Positions 1 through 5,232 of a stretch of DNA of 5,804 bases are shown in pieces (position 1 is the stretch's first letter; each line of letters starts with the position of its first letter). The stretch is taken from NCBI GenBank assembly GCA_012839145.1, contig DUNY01000238.1, positions 1-5,804 of the forward strand, in the 5' to 3' direction. A model generated the notes under the pieces. That model ran no database searches and was not told where the DNA came from. It saw nothing but the letters and a program-made list of their open reading frames with translations. A program made the translations under genes and the position numbers. This DNA is from Thermoanaerobacterales bacterium (lineage in GTDB: Bacteria > Bacillota > Thermosediminibacteria > Thermosediminibacterales > Tepidanaerobacteraceae).

Positions 1-40
1 GACTGAACATGAGACTTTTGGACCGGCGAAGAGGCGGTGA
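1..40 (+). CDS. C-terminal tail of an unidentified upstream gene (partial)
   Basis: The frame beginning at base 2 is open from the window edge to a TGA at 38-40. It would encode a basic C-terminus ending in Gly-Pro-Ala-Lys-Arg-Arg. A purine-rich Shine-Dalgarno-like run follows immediately, which is what one expects at the boundary between two genes of an operon. Only about 12 codons are visible, so no family can be named. The third frame is also open from the edge to 182, so the upstream gene could use that frame instead. The call rests only on the stop codon and spacing. Confidence 0.25.
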   Translation, partial: TEHETFGPAKRR

Positions 41-56
41 GACCGGAGGGGGAGCG

Positions 57-182
57 ATGCTTACAGTAGCGGGTAAAAAGCTTATGCGTGAGTATCGGGA
101 GGTTTTGAAACAAGTAAACATTTCTATAAAACAAATATCCGAGGATTTCAATGTAAGGATCAAAAGCATAGCAGGTGATTAA
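57..182 (+). CDS. possible small hypothetical protein, 41 aa
   Basis: ATG at 57 opens a 41-codon frame ending with TAA at 180-182. A strong purine-rich ribosome binding site (GGAGGGGGAG, 45-54) lies seven bases from GGAGG to the ATG. The product is basic in its first half (Gly-Lys-Lys, Arg-Glu-Tyr-Arg) and has an Ile-rich amphipathic stretch with an Ile-Ser-x-Lys-Gln-Ile-Ser pattern reminiscent of a short helical or HTH-like segment. I do not recognise the family. The frame is open upstream to the window edge, so this could instead be the C-terminus of a longer gene, perhaps with an ATG at 9. Its stop lies one base before the TTG start of the cysteine desulfurase, so the two would be translationally linked. 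No function is proposed. Confidence 0.35.
   Translation: MLTVAGKKLMREYREVLKQVNISIKQISEDFNVRIKSIAGD
173..179 (+). promoter_or_regulatory. ribosome binding site that sets the TTG start of the cysteine desulfurase
   Basis: AGGTGAT at 173-179 is a seven-base match to the anti-Shine-Dalgarno complement (AGGAGGTGATC). It lies four bases before TTG at 184. It overlaps the alternative GTG at 175, which has only a weak AAGG upstream and would add three residues not typical of the family. This favours TTG 184 and a protein beginning Met-Lys-Gln-Ile-Tyr-Leu-Asp-Asn. Confidence 0.7.
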
Positions 183-183
183 T

Positions 184-1335
184 TTGAAACAGATATATCT
201 TGATAACAGTTCCACAACCAAGGTCCTGGATGAAGCTGCCCAGGCTGTTTTTGATGTAATGACGGAACACTTTGGTAATCCGTCTTCTCTTCACCGAAAG
301 GGAATTGAAGCCGAGAAAATAATGCGGCAAGCTCGAGAAAACGTGGCAGATGCCTTAGGGGTGGACTCCCGAGAAATATATTTTACCTCAGGAGGTACCG
401 AGTCCAATAATTGGGCCATTAAGGGTGCTGCCTACAGCCTCCGCCGACGGGGCAATCATCTTATAACCACATTAATCGAACACCCATCAGTATTAGAAGC
501 ATTTGCAGCTTTGGAAAAGGAAGGCTTTAAGGTTACATATCTTAAAGTGGATAAAGAAGGTTTTATCCATACGAATGAATTAAAAGAGGCTTTAACATCG
601 GAAACCGTTCTTGTAAGCATTATGTATGTAAATAATGAGGTAGGTTCCATTCAACCAATAGATGAAGCAGCCAAAATCATAAAAGCTAACAGTAATGCTC
701 TTTTTCATGTAGATGCGGTTCAAGCTTTCGGAAAAATACCTTTAGTTTCAAACCTTGAGGGCATTGATTTATTATCCTTAAGCGGGCATAAAATCTACGG
801 TCCTAAAGGAGTTGGGGCACTGTTTATAAGGGATAAGGTAAACATAGAACCTATTTTGCACGGCGGCGGTCAAGAAGCGGGTTTGCGCTCAGGTACGGAA
901 AACCTGCCAGGAATTGCTGGGTTTGGAGTGGCGGTAAATACATGTTTTAAAAATATGACGAAATGGCACAGCAAAATGGCAGAGCTTAAGCAGCGTTTAA
1001 GGAAAGGCATTCTAGAGAATATTCCTGATACAGTTTTAAACGGTCCTGTTTTAGGAGCTCCCCATATTCTTAATATCTCTTTTCTCAAAACTCGGGGGGA
1101 AATTCTTCTTCATGCACTTGAGGCAAAAGATATATATGTATCCACCGGTTCTGCCTGTTCATCACATAAAAACGTAAAAAGCCATGTGCTAAAAGCCATG
1201 GATAAAAATGTCGAGGAACAGGACAGTGCAATAAGGTTTAGCCTTTGTCCTTTCCTTTCGTTAGAGGATATGGAATATACCGTCCAAGTTCTTGCCCAAG
1301 AGGTCAAGGAAATAAGAAAATTTGTACGGAGGTAA
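184..1335 (+). CDS. iscS: cysteine desulfurase, NifS/IscS family (class I)
   Basis: This PLP-dependent aminotransferase class V enzyme removes sulfur from L-cysteine, giving alanine and an enzyme-bound persulfide. It acts in the cytoplasm for tRNA thiolation, Fe-S clusters or cofactors. The visible marks, numbered from TTG 184 (383 aa), are the N-terminal Tyr-Leu-Asp-Asn-Ser-Ser-Thr-Thr strand, the Gly-Gly-Thr-Glu-Ser-Asn-Asn phosphate-binding turn, His100 stacking on PLP, and the Schiff-base lysine K203 in Ser-Gly-His-Lys. The catalytic Cys325 lies in Ser-Thr-Gly-Ser-Ala-Cys-Ser-Ser, in the longer loop typical of class I enzymes. The length is close to the family norm and nothing is missing. 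TTG 184 is preferred over GTG 175 because of its ribosome binding site. The last codons overlap the ribosome binding site of thiI, so the two are co-transcribed. In Bacillus the equivalent partner of ThiI is called NifZ. Its dedicated role here is inferred from this neighbour. Confidence 0.95.
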   Translation: MKQIYLDNSSTTKVLDEAAQAVFDVMTEHFGNPSSLHRKGIEAEKIMRQARENVADALGVDSREIYFTSGGTESNNWAIKGAAYSLRRRGNHLITTLIEHPSVLEAFAALEKEGFKVTYLKVDKEGFIHTNELKEALTSETVLVSIMYVNNEVGSIQPIDEAAKIIKANSNALFHVDAVQAFGKIPLVSNLEGIDLLSLSGHKIYGPKGVGALFIRDKVNIEPILHGGGQEAGLRSGTENLPGIAGFGVAVNTCFKNMTKWHSKMAELKQRLRKGILENIPDTVLNGPVLGAPHILNISFLKTRGEILLHALEAKDIYVSTGSACSSHKNVKSHVLKAMDKNVEEQDSAIRFSLCPFLSLEDMEYTVQVLAQEVKEIRKFVRR

Positions 1336-1337
1336 AA

Positions 1338-2501
1338 ATGGAAAGTCTTTACTTGATAAGTTTTGGAGAAATCGCCTTAAAAGGTGAAAACCGGCCTTTT
1401 TTTGAGAGAATTCTGATGCAAAGAATCAAACAAGCCCTAAGGCCATATGATGAAAACATGCGACTGCAAAAAACCCATGGACGAATTTACTGCTTTACAA
1501 AAGCTTCCCGAGAAGAAGTGCTAAACTCACTGGAAAAAGTTTTCGGTATAGTTTATATAAGTCCTGCTATAAGCTGTGAGAACCATATGGATCAAATCAA
1601 GCAAACTGCACTTGAAGTAATGAAGAGCCAAAATTATGCCGGTAAGACCTTTAAAGTGGAAACAAGGCGTCCAAACAAATCCTTTCCCCTTAAGTCACCG
1701 GAAGTCAGCCGTGAAGCGGGAGCTCATCTTTTAAGAAATCTGGAAGGTTTGAAGGTCGATGTTCATAAGCCTGAAATTCAACTAGATATAGAGATAAGAG
1801 AAAAGACCTTTATATACTGTGAAAAAGTTCCCGGTCCTGGAGGGCTGCCGCTGGGATGCAACGGCAAAGCAATGCTGCTTCTGTCTGGTGGTATTGACAG
1901 TCCTGTGGCCGCTTATATGCTAATGAAAAGGGGAGTAGAAATAGAGCCCATTTATTTTCACAGTTTTCCTTTTACAAGTGATAGGGCAAAAGAAAAGGTA
2001 ATTGATTTATGCAGAGTTTTAGTGGAGTATTCAGGCCATATGCGGCTCCATGTGGTAAATTTCACCGAAGCACTGAAAGAACTGGGAGAAAAAACCCCGG
2101 ATGATTTTTTGACCATTATGATGCGGCGTATGATGGTGCGCATAGCACAGAAAACTGCTGAAAGTGTTGGCGCAAAAGCTCTTGTTACTGGAGAAAGCCT
2201 CGGTCAGGTAGCAAGTCAGACCCTTGAAGCATTGGTTGCTACTAATGAAGTGGCGACAATGCCGATTTTTCGCCCCCTTATCGGTTTCGATAAAATAGAG
2301 ATCATGGACCTTGCAAAGAAAATAGGCACATATGACATTTCCATCGAGCCATATGCCGATTGCTGTACGGTCTTTGTACCGGAACATCCAAAAGCCCGTC
2401 CGAACATTTCCGGTGTTCATGAGGCTGAAAGGGGACTTAAAGTAGAAAAATTAACTGAACTTGGGCTTAAAGATATTGAAATCATCGATGTTAAGCCGTG
2501 A
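1338..2501 (+). CDS. thiI: tRNA 4-thiouridine synthase ThiI (short form without rhodanese domain)
   Basis: ThiI adenylates U8 of tRNA and replaces its oxygen with sulfur delivered as a persulfide. In many bacteria it also feeds the thiazole of thiamine. ATG 1338 is set by GGAGG at 1328-1332, which lies inside the end of the desulfurase gene, and gives 387 aa. The order is an N-terminal ferredoxin-like domain (about 1-60, with the conserved Phe-Gly-Glu-Ile-Ala-Leu-Lys-Gly start), a THUMP domain (about 60-165) for tRNA binding, and a PP-loop ATPase domain with Ser-Gly-Gly-Ile-Asp-Ser at 183-188. A Cys-Cys pair at 342-343 in Ala-Asp-Cys-Cys matches the region holding the conserved catalytic cysteine of the family. 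The protein ends about 45 residues later, so the C-terminal rhodanese domain of the E. coli enzyme is absent. Direct persulfide transfer from the neighbouring desulfurase is therefore likely, as known for Bacillus NifZ-ThiI. A longer in-frame frame upstream to 1245 lies inside the desulfurase gene and is not a credible start. Confidence 0.96.
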   Translation: MESLYLISFGEIALKGENRPFFERILMQRIKQALRPYDENMRLQKTHGRIYCFTKASREEVLNSLEKVFGIVYISPAISCENHMDQIKQTALEVMKSQNYAGKTFKVETRRPNKSFPLKSPEVSREAGAHLLRNLEGLKVDVHKPEIQLDIEIREKTFIYCEKVPGPGGLPLGCNGKAMLLLSGGIDSPVAAYMLMKRGVEIEPIYFHSFPFTSDRAKEKVIDLCRVLVEYSGHMRLHVVNFTEALKELGEKTPDDFLTIMMRRMMVRIAQKTAESVGAKALVTGESLGQVASQTLEALVATNEVATMPIFRPLIGFDKIEIMDLAKKIGTYDISIEPYADCCTVFVPEHPKARPNISGVHEAERGLKVEKLTELGLKDIEIIDVKP

Positions 2502-2508
2502 TATTATC

Positions 2509-2576
2509 ACTGAACTTACTGCTCAGTATCCCTCGCCTTTATAGGCGGCGAGTGCTAAAGTGCGGTTAAGTTCAGT
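2509..2576. repeat. extended hairpin closed by a 10-bp inverted repeat
   Basis: ACTGAACTTA (2509-2518) and TAAGTTCAGT (2567-2576) are perfect inverted repeats. With one bulged T (2566) the stem continues as CTGC (2519-2522) against GCGG (2562-2565, one G-U). After an internal loop it closes again as CTCGCC (2532-2537) with GGCGAG (2547-2552). No T-tract follows, so it is not an ordinary terminator. The apical pattern of a GC stem around TTTATA resembles the hairpins at the ends of IS200/IS605-type elements, but no transposase is present. It could be a mobile-element remnant, a small repetitive element, or a structured 3' UTR of thiI. The structure is seen; the origin is a guess. Confidence 0.6.
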
Positions 2577-2591
2577 ATGGAGTCGATTAAA

Positions 2592-2623
2592 CATTTAGAG
2601 GGGATTAAATCCTACTCTAAATG
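2592..2623. repeat. second stem-loop (9 bp plus inner 4 bp)
   Basis: CATTTAGAG (2592-2600) pairs perfectly with CTCTAAATG (2615-2623). Inside the loop, GGAT (2602-2605) pairs with ATCC (2609-2612), giving a two-tier hairpin with a three-base tip. It is followed by a GAAG and T-run (2623-2630), but the run is short and interrupted. It lies 15 bases after the larger hairpin, and the two may belong to one structured RNA or one decayed element. The function is unknown. Confidence 0.55.
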
Positions 2624-2689
2624 AAGTTTTGTTCAATCAGCGAGTGTTCTAATTATTATAAAATAATTTCTAAGAATTGTAATGAGACA

Positions 2690-2720
2690 AAAGGCGGCTG
2701 AGTAGCCGTCTTTGCTTTAT
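2690..2720 (+). terminator. rho-independent-like terminator after thiI
   Basis: Ten consecutive pairs join 2690-2699 to 2704-2713 (core GGCGGCT with AGCCGTC, one G-U) around the tetraloop GAGT. A T-rich tail TTTGCTTTAT follows. It lies about 190 bases beyond the thiI stop and just before the next promoter, so it fits as the end of the desulfurase-thiI transcript. The T-tract is imperfect. The A-run on the left arm may allow weak termination of any opposing transcription. Confidence 0.65.
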
Positions 2721-2748
2721 CTAAAAAATAATTTTGGAAAGAAACCCA

Positions 2749-2778
2749 TTGACGGTCTACATGTCGGCCCTTTATAAT
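2749..2778 (+). promoter_or_regulatory. sigma-A-type promoter (TTGACG-18 bp-TATAAT)
   Basis: A -35 box TTGACG (2749-2754) is separated by 18 bases from a perfect TATAAT (2773-2778). The start point would lie near 2785. It sits just past the terminator and points toward the five-gene operon, leaving an untranslated leader of about 265 bases. The -10 box is embedded in a perfect palindrome, TTTATAA-TAT-TTATAAA (2771-2787), which could be a repressor site or just AT-rich coincidence. Its activity and its relation to the sigma-54 promoter downstream are unknown. Confidence 0.55.
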
Positions 2779-2894
2779 ATTTATAAATACTGTAATCAAT
2801 AGGGGAAACTATATTAAAACTTTTCAGCTAAAACTTATTACTAATTGGAAGGAGAGAGTAAGGCCTCAGGCCGTAATAATAAGGGTTTTTGTCA

Positions 2895-2914
2895 TAATAC
2901 TGTGAGCCGTATTA
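2895..2914. promoter_or_regulatory. candidate operator: TAATAC-N8-GTATTA inverted repeat
   Basis: TAATAC (2895-2900) and GTATTA (2909-2914) form a perfect 6-bp inverted repeat with an 8-base spacer, about one and a half helical turns between arm centres. It is centred about 60 bases before the predicted sigma-54 start point. Enhancer-binding activators often use such dyads, though usually somewhat farther upstream. The arms are AT-rich, so chance is possible. Confidence 0.3.
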
Positions 2915-2937
2915 ATAGTAAATAAAACAATTATTGC

Positions 2938-2953
2938 AGGCACAATTCTTGCA
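2938..2953 (+). promoter_or_regulatory. sigma-54 (RpoN) -24/-12 promoter
   Basis: AGGCACAATTCTTGCA at 2938-2953 matches the RpoN consensus TGGCAC-N5-TTGCW at every position except the first T. The invariant GG (2939-2940) and GC (2951-2952) are spaced exactly as required (-24 and -12). Transcription would start near 2964, giving a leader of about 88 bases before the TTG at 3052. RpoN promoters need an ATP-driven activator. None is encoded in this window, so it may lie outside. The match and orientation make this the likely main promoter of the five-gene operon. Confidence 0.75.
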
Positions 2954-3038
2954 TTGAAATTCAAGTTATGAAAAAAACTGAAGAACAAAGCATGGTAGAG
3001 TTTTTTGCGATTATTTAAATATCTATTGTAACTAGACT

Positions 3039-3046
3039 GGAGGGAG
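3039..3046 (+). promoter_or_regulatory. ribosome binding site for the TTG start at 3052
   Basis: GGAGGGAG at 3039-3046, with eight bases from GGAGG to TTG 3052, is a strong site that decides this non-ATG start. The next in-frame TTG at 3061 would be 17 bases away, and there is no nearby in-frame ATG. Confidence 0.75.
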
Positions 3047-3051
3047 ACTAA

Positions 3052-3369
3052 TTGCGTGTATTGAATCATCCTATTTTGGGGGACGAAACGAGACAATTTA
3101 ATGCTACTATTATCGTAGATGGGAAACAGATACAGGCCATCGAAGGAGAACCAATCGCAGCGGCACTTCTCTCAGCAGGCATAAAAAAATTCAGAGAGAC
3201 TCAGAAGAATCACAAACCTAGGGGAATTTTTTGTGCCATTGGTCGGTGCACTGATTGTGTAATGACGGTGGATGGAGTTCCCAATGTGAGAACATGTATT
3301 ACACCGGTCAGAGACGGAATGATTATAAGCACACAGAAAGGTCTGGGAAAGTGGGGTATTGAAAGATGA
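3052..3369 (+). CDS. small [2Fe-2S] subunit of an amino/imino acid dehydrogenase complex (HcnA / sarcosine oxidase alpha N-terminal type)
   Basis: The 105-residue protein has the fold pattern of a plant-type ferredoxin domain (Fer2_4). It has an N-terminal beta segment with Val-Asp-Gly, then Ile-Glu-Gly-Glu-Pro-Ile-Ala-Ala-Ala-Leu, and a cluster loop with Cys61, Cys66, Cys69 and Cys82 (C-x4-C-x2-C-x12-C) ending in the characteristic Cys-Ile-Thr-Pro-Val. This matches HcnA, the gamma subunit of D-hydroxyproline dehydrogenase, and the N-terminus of sarcosine oxidase alpha. It would relay electrons between the flavoprotein subunits in the cytoplasm; there is no signal peptide. The size is typical for the stand-alone form. 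The gene starts with TTG behind a strong ribosome binding site and overlaps the next gene by four bases. The exact substrate of the complex is not evident from this subunit. Confidence 0.88.
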   Translation: MRVLNHPILGDETRQFNATIIVDGKQIQAIEGEPIAAALLSAGIKKFRETQKNHKPRGIFCAIGRCTDCVMTVDGVPNVRTCITPVRDGMIISTQKGLGKWGIER

Positions 3370-4460
3370 AGACAACGGATATTGCTGTCATTGGTGCAGG
3401 ACCCGCAGGCCTGTCATGTGCTGTGGAAGCGGCAAGAGCCGGAGCACAAGTAACGGTGCTGGATGAAAATCTAAAACCCGGAGGACAACTTTTTAAGCAA
3501 ATCCACAAGTTTTTCGGGTCAAGGGAGCATAAAGCAGGGATTCGGGGATTTCGCATAGGGCAGCAGCTACTGGAAGAGACAGAAAAGCTCGGGGTTGAAG
3601 TATTACTGGATGCTGCCGTTTATGGTATCTATGAGGATAGATTGATAGCGTATATAACCGATGGGAAAGACCATACCATCAAGGCTAAAAAGATAGTAAT
3701 GGCCACCGGTGCTTCGGAAAATGCCTTGGCATTTCCCGGATGTACATTGCCTGGAGTAATGGGTGCAGGTGCGGCCCAGACTATGATAAATGTAAATCGG
3801 GTTTTACCTGGCCAAAAAATAATTATGGTGGGCTCCGGAAATGTGGGCCTCATTGTTTCATATCAGTTAATGCAAGCAGGGGCCGATGTGTTGGCATTAA
3901 TAGAGGCAGCACCTAAGATCGGCGGATACGGAGTCCATGCAGCAAAGATTAGAAGGGCAGGAGTACAGATATATACTTCCACTACGATAAAAGAGGTGCT
4001 AGGAGAAGAAAAAGTAGAAGGGGTTATTGCAGTTAATCTGGATGAAAAGTGGCAGCAGGTAACAGGTACCGAAAAACATTTTAATGCCGATACTGTATGC
4101 CTTGCAGTAGGGCTTTCACCGCTAACTGAGCTTGCTTGGATGGCAGGGTGTGAATTTACCTTCATACCTTCCCTTGGAGGTCATGTGCCCATTCATGACA
4201 GAAATATGGAAACAACCTTGAAAGGTATATATATAGCTGGCGATATTACCGGTGTAGAAGAGGCATCCTCTGCTATGGAAGAGGGAAGGCTGGCTGGTGT
4301 GGCCTGTGCAGAAAGTTTGGAATACTATGACGAAAATAAGGCATTAGAGCTAAAAAATCAAATATGGGATCGACTGGATGCTTTAAGGACAGGCCCCTTT
4401 GGGGAAGGGAGATTCACGGCTAAGCTAAAACAGTTGGATGCGAGGAGGCAACTGGCATGA
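3366..4460 (+). CDS. FAD/NAD(P)-dependent oxidoreductase, HcnB-like (alpha) subunit lacking the C-terminal BFD domain
   Basis: This 364-residue flavoprotein of the two-dinucleotide-binding-domain (Pyr_redox_2) type begins with an FAD Rossmann motif, Gly-Ala-Gly-Pro-Ala-Gly (10-15), then Gly-Gly-Gln-Leu and His-Lys-Phe-Phe-Gly, typical of HcnB/OoxA proteins. Met-Ala-Thr-Gly-Ala follows at 112-116, and a second nucleotide motif Gly-Ser-Gly-Asn-Val-Gly lies at 156-161. An acidic residue (Glu180) at the end of the second strand suggests NAD(H) over NADP(H). The FAD-closing Ala-Gly-Asp is at 291-293. HcnB relatives usually run to about 460 residues with a cysteine-rich BFD-like [2Fe-2S] domain at the end. 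That part is missing here and appears as a separate gene two positions downstream. The role is inferred as passing substrate electrons to or from NAD(H) or a ferredoxin. The start ATG overlaps the previous stop (ATGA), and its own ribosome binding site is weak, so it is probably translationally coupled. Confidence 0.88.
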   Translation: MKTTDIAVIGAGPAGLSCAVEAARAGAQVTVLDENLKPGGQLFKQIHKFFGSREHKAGIRGFRIGQQLLEETEKLGVEVLLDAAVYGIYEDRLIAYITDGKDHTIKAKKIVMATGASENALAFPGCTLPGVMGAGAAQTMINVNRVLPGQKIIMVGSGNVGLIVSYQLMQAGADVLALIEAAPKIGGYGVHAAKIRRAGVQIYTSTTIKEVLGEEKVEGVIAVNLDEKWQQVTGTEKHFNADTVCLAVGLSPLTELAWMAGCEFTFIPSLGGHVPIHDRNMETTLKGIYIAGDITGVEEASSAMEEGRLAGVACAESLEYYDENKALELKNQIWDRLDALRTGPFGEGRFTAKLKQLDARRQLA

Positions 4461-4972
4461 CGCAAAAGACAGGTGTGATTTATCAGGGGTTCCCATCGGA
4501 GGATGAGCTTTCCAGAATTCCGGGAATGCCATCTGAAGAGCGTATTAAAAAAGGCTCTGTGGCTTGTATAGAGTGTGCCCAAGAAATACCCTGTAACCCT
4601 TGTGAAGAGGCATGTCCCTACGGTGCTATTACCGTGGGCAAACCAATCACCAATTTACCTAAACTGGATCAGGATAAATGTATAGGTTGCGGATTATGCA
4701 TAGCGGCTTGCCCCGGGCTTGCCATATTTGTAGTGAACGGTTCAAAAGAAAAAGCTGAAGTCAGTTTTCCCTTTGAATATTATCCGCTGCCCAATAAGGG
4801 TGATGAAATGGATTGTGTTGACCGAGAAGGTAATATGGTGGTCAAGGGTAAGGTTTTGAGAATAGTTAAACCCCCTAAATACGATGCTACTGCGGTCATA
4901 ACGGTAGAGGTTCCCATGGAACACCTAAAAACAGTTCGCAGCATAAAACGTCTGGGGAGGTCAGATCGATGA
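4457..4972 (+). CDS. dicluster [4Fe-4S] ferredoxin-like electron-transfer subunit
   Basis: The protein has 171 residues. After a leader of about 35 residues come two cysteine groups. The first is Cys37, Cys40, Cys46, Cys49, Cys53-Pro, with spacing wider than the usual C-x2-C-x2-C-x3-C-P and one extra cysteine. The second is a textbook Cys75-x2-Cys78-x2-Cys81-x3-Cys85-Pro. This suggests two [4Fe-4S] clusters, though the first cluster's ligands are uncertain. Residues 86-171 form a beta-rich extension of no family I recognise, containing an isolated Cys120. There is no signal peptide or membrane segment. A strong GAGGAGG lies eight bases before the ATG, which overlaps the stop of the flavoprotein gene by four bases. 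In context it is an added electron carrier of the dehydrogenase complex, possibly the contact point for a soluble ferredoxin or a membrane acceptor. That role is inference. Confidence 0.85.
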   Translation: MTQKTGVIYQGFPSEDELSRIPGMPSEERIKKGSVACIECAQEIPCNPCEEACPYGAITVGKPITNLPKLDQDKCIGCGLCIAACPGLAIFVVNGSKEKAEVSFPFEYYPLPNKGDEMDCVDREGNMVVKGKVLRIVKPPKYDATAVITVEVPMEHLKTVRSIKRLGRSDR

Positions 4973-5232
4973 ATGAGGAATATATTTGTCGCTGTGAAGA
5001 AGTAACAAGAAAAGAAATTGAAGAGGCAATTGCCGATGGAGCAACCACTCTGGCGGGAATTAAGAGAAGAACCCGGGCAGGTATGGGTCTTTGTCAAGGC
5101 AGGACCTGCCAGCGTTTGATCACACAAATGCTGGCAAAAGCTCTAGACCCGGCAGAAATAAAGCCACCAACCTCAAGACCTCCGGTGCGTGCCATAAAAA
5201 TCGGAGAAATCGTGGAGGGTGAATATGAGTGA
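4969..5232 (+). CDS. stand-alone BFD-like [2Fe-2S] protein
   Basis: This 87-residue protein has the bacterioferritin-associated-ferredoxin-like (Fer2_BFD) pattern. Cys7-x-Cys9 is followed by the conserved Glu-Glu-Val-Thr and a helical stretch, then Gly-Leu-Cys42-x4-Cys47 with Gly-Arg-Thr-Cys. In HcnB, sarcosine oxidase and NirB-type enzymes this domain is fused to a flavoprotein. Here it is a separate gene, which explains why the HcnB-like subunit ends early. The tail after residue 60 is proline-rich and resembles the segment that follows this domain in HcnB proteins. It probably docks on the flavoprotein and carries one [2Fe-2S] cluster. GGAGG at 4956-4960 lies eight bases before the ATG, and both ends of the gene overlap their neighbours by four bases. 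A free Bfd for iron storage is less likely in this setting. Confidence 0.87.
   Translation: MNEEYICRCEEVTRKEIEEAIADGATTLAGIKRRTRAGMGLCQGRTCQRLITQMLAKALDPAEIKPPTSRPPVRAIKIGEIVEGEYE
5214..5222 (+). promoter_or_regulatory. ribosome binding site for the GTG start at 5229
   Basis: GGAGGGTGA at 5214-5222 precedes GTG 5229 by six bases. A TGA at 5226-5228 closes the frame just upstream, so GTG 5229 is the first possible start. It is followed by Lys-Lys-Thr-Ala-Asp and the FAD-binding strand, as expected for the family. Confidence 0.7.

Larger units (their letters stand above)
2785..3051 (+). other. long gene-free leader between the sigma-A-type promoter and the operon
   Basis: No convincing ORF is found in this stretch. 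It holds a purine-rich GGAAGGAGAGAG (2847-2858) with no start codon behind it, a small GGCC-TCA-GGCC hairpin (2862-2872), the inverted repeat at 2895-2914 and the sigma-54 promoter. I saw no T-box sequence and no riboswitch aptamer that I could recognise. The region may mainly serve as the upstream control region of the sigma-54 promoter. Confidence 0.4.

Noticed and set aside
175..183. GTG at 175 as the start of the cysteine desulfurase
   Set aside because: It overlaps the best ribosome binding site (AGGTGAT) and has none of its own. TTG 184 gives the usual family N-terminus.
1245..1337. An upstream extension of thiI inside the desulfurase gene
   Set aside because: The added residues do not match ThiI. 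ATG 1338 has a good GGAGG and the conserved ThiI N-terminus begins there.
2498..2510. Palindrome GTGATA-T-TATCAC overlapping the thiI stop codon
   Set aside because: A perfect 6-bp dyad, but short and AT-rich, and it competes with the larger hairpin for bases 2509-2510. There is no evidence of function.
2651..2668. AT-only hairpin AATTATT-ATAA-AATAATT
   Set aside because: All pairs are A-T in an AT-rich stretch; likely chance.
2815..2836. Direct repeat TAAAACTT at 2815-2822 and 2829-2836
   Set aside because: Two short AT-rich copies only. The 14-base period is not a whole helical turn and no further copies were seen.
2840..2885. Riboswitch (glycine-type) suggested by GGAGAGAG and CTCAGGCC strings
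   Set aside because: The conserved core order and pairing of the glycine aptamer are not present. No T-box sequence was seen either.
2968..3018. 16-codon ORF starting ATG-AAA-AAA
   Set aside because: It has no ribosome binding site, lies only a few bases after the predicted sigma-54 start, and shows no recognisable peptide.
2866..3096. Minus-strand 76-codon ORF across the intergenic region
   Set aside because: It overlaps the ribosome binding site and start of the [2Fe-2S] gene and the sigma-54 promoter. Its composition looks like AT-rich non-coding sequence.
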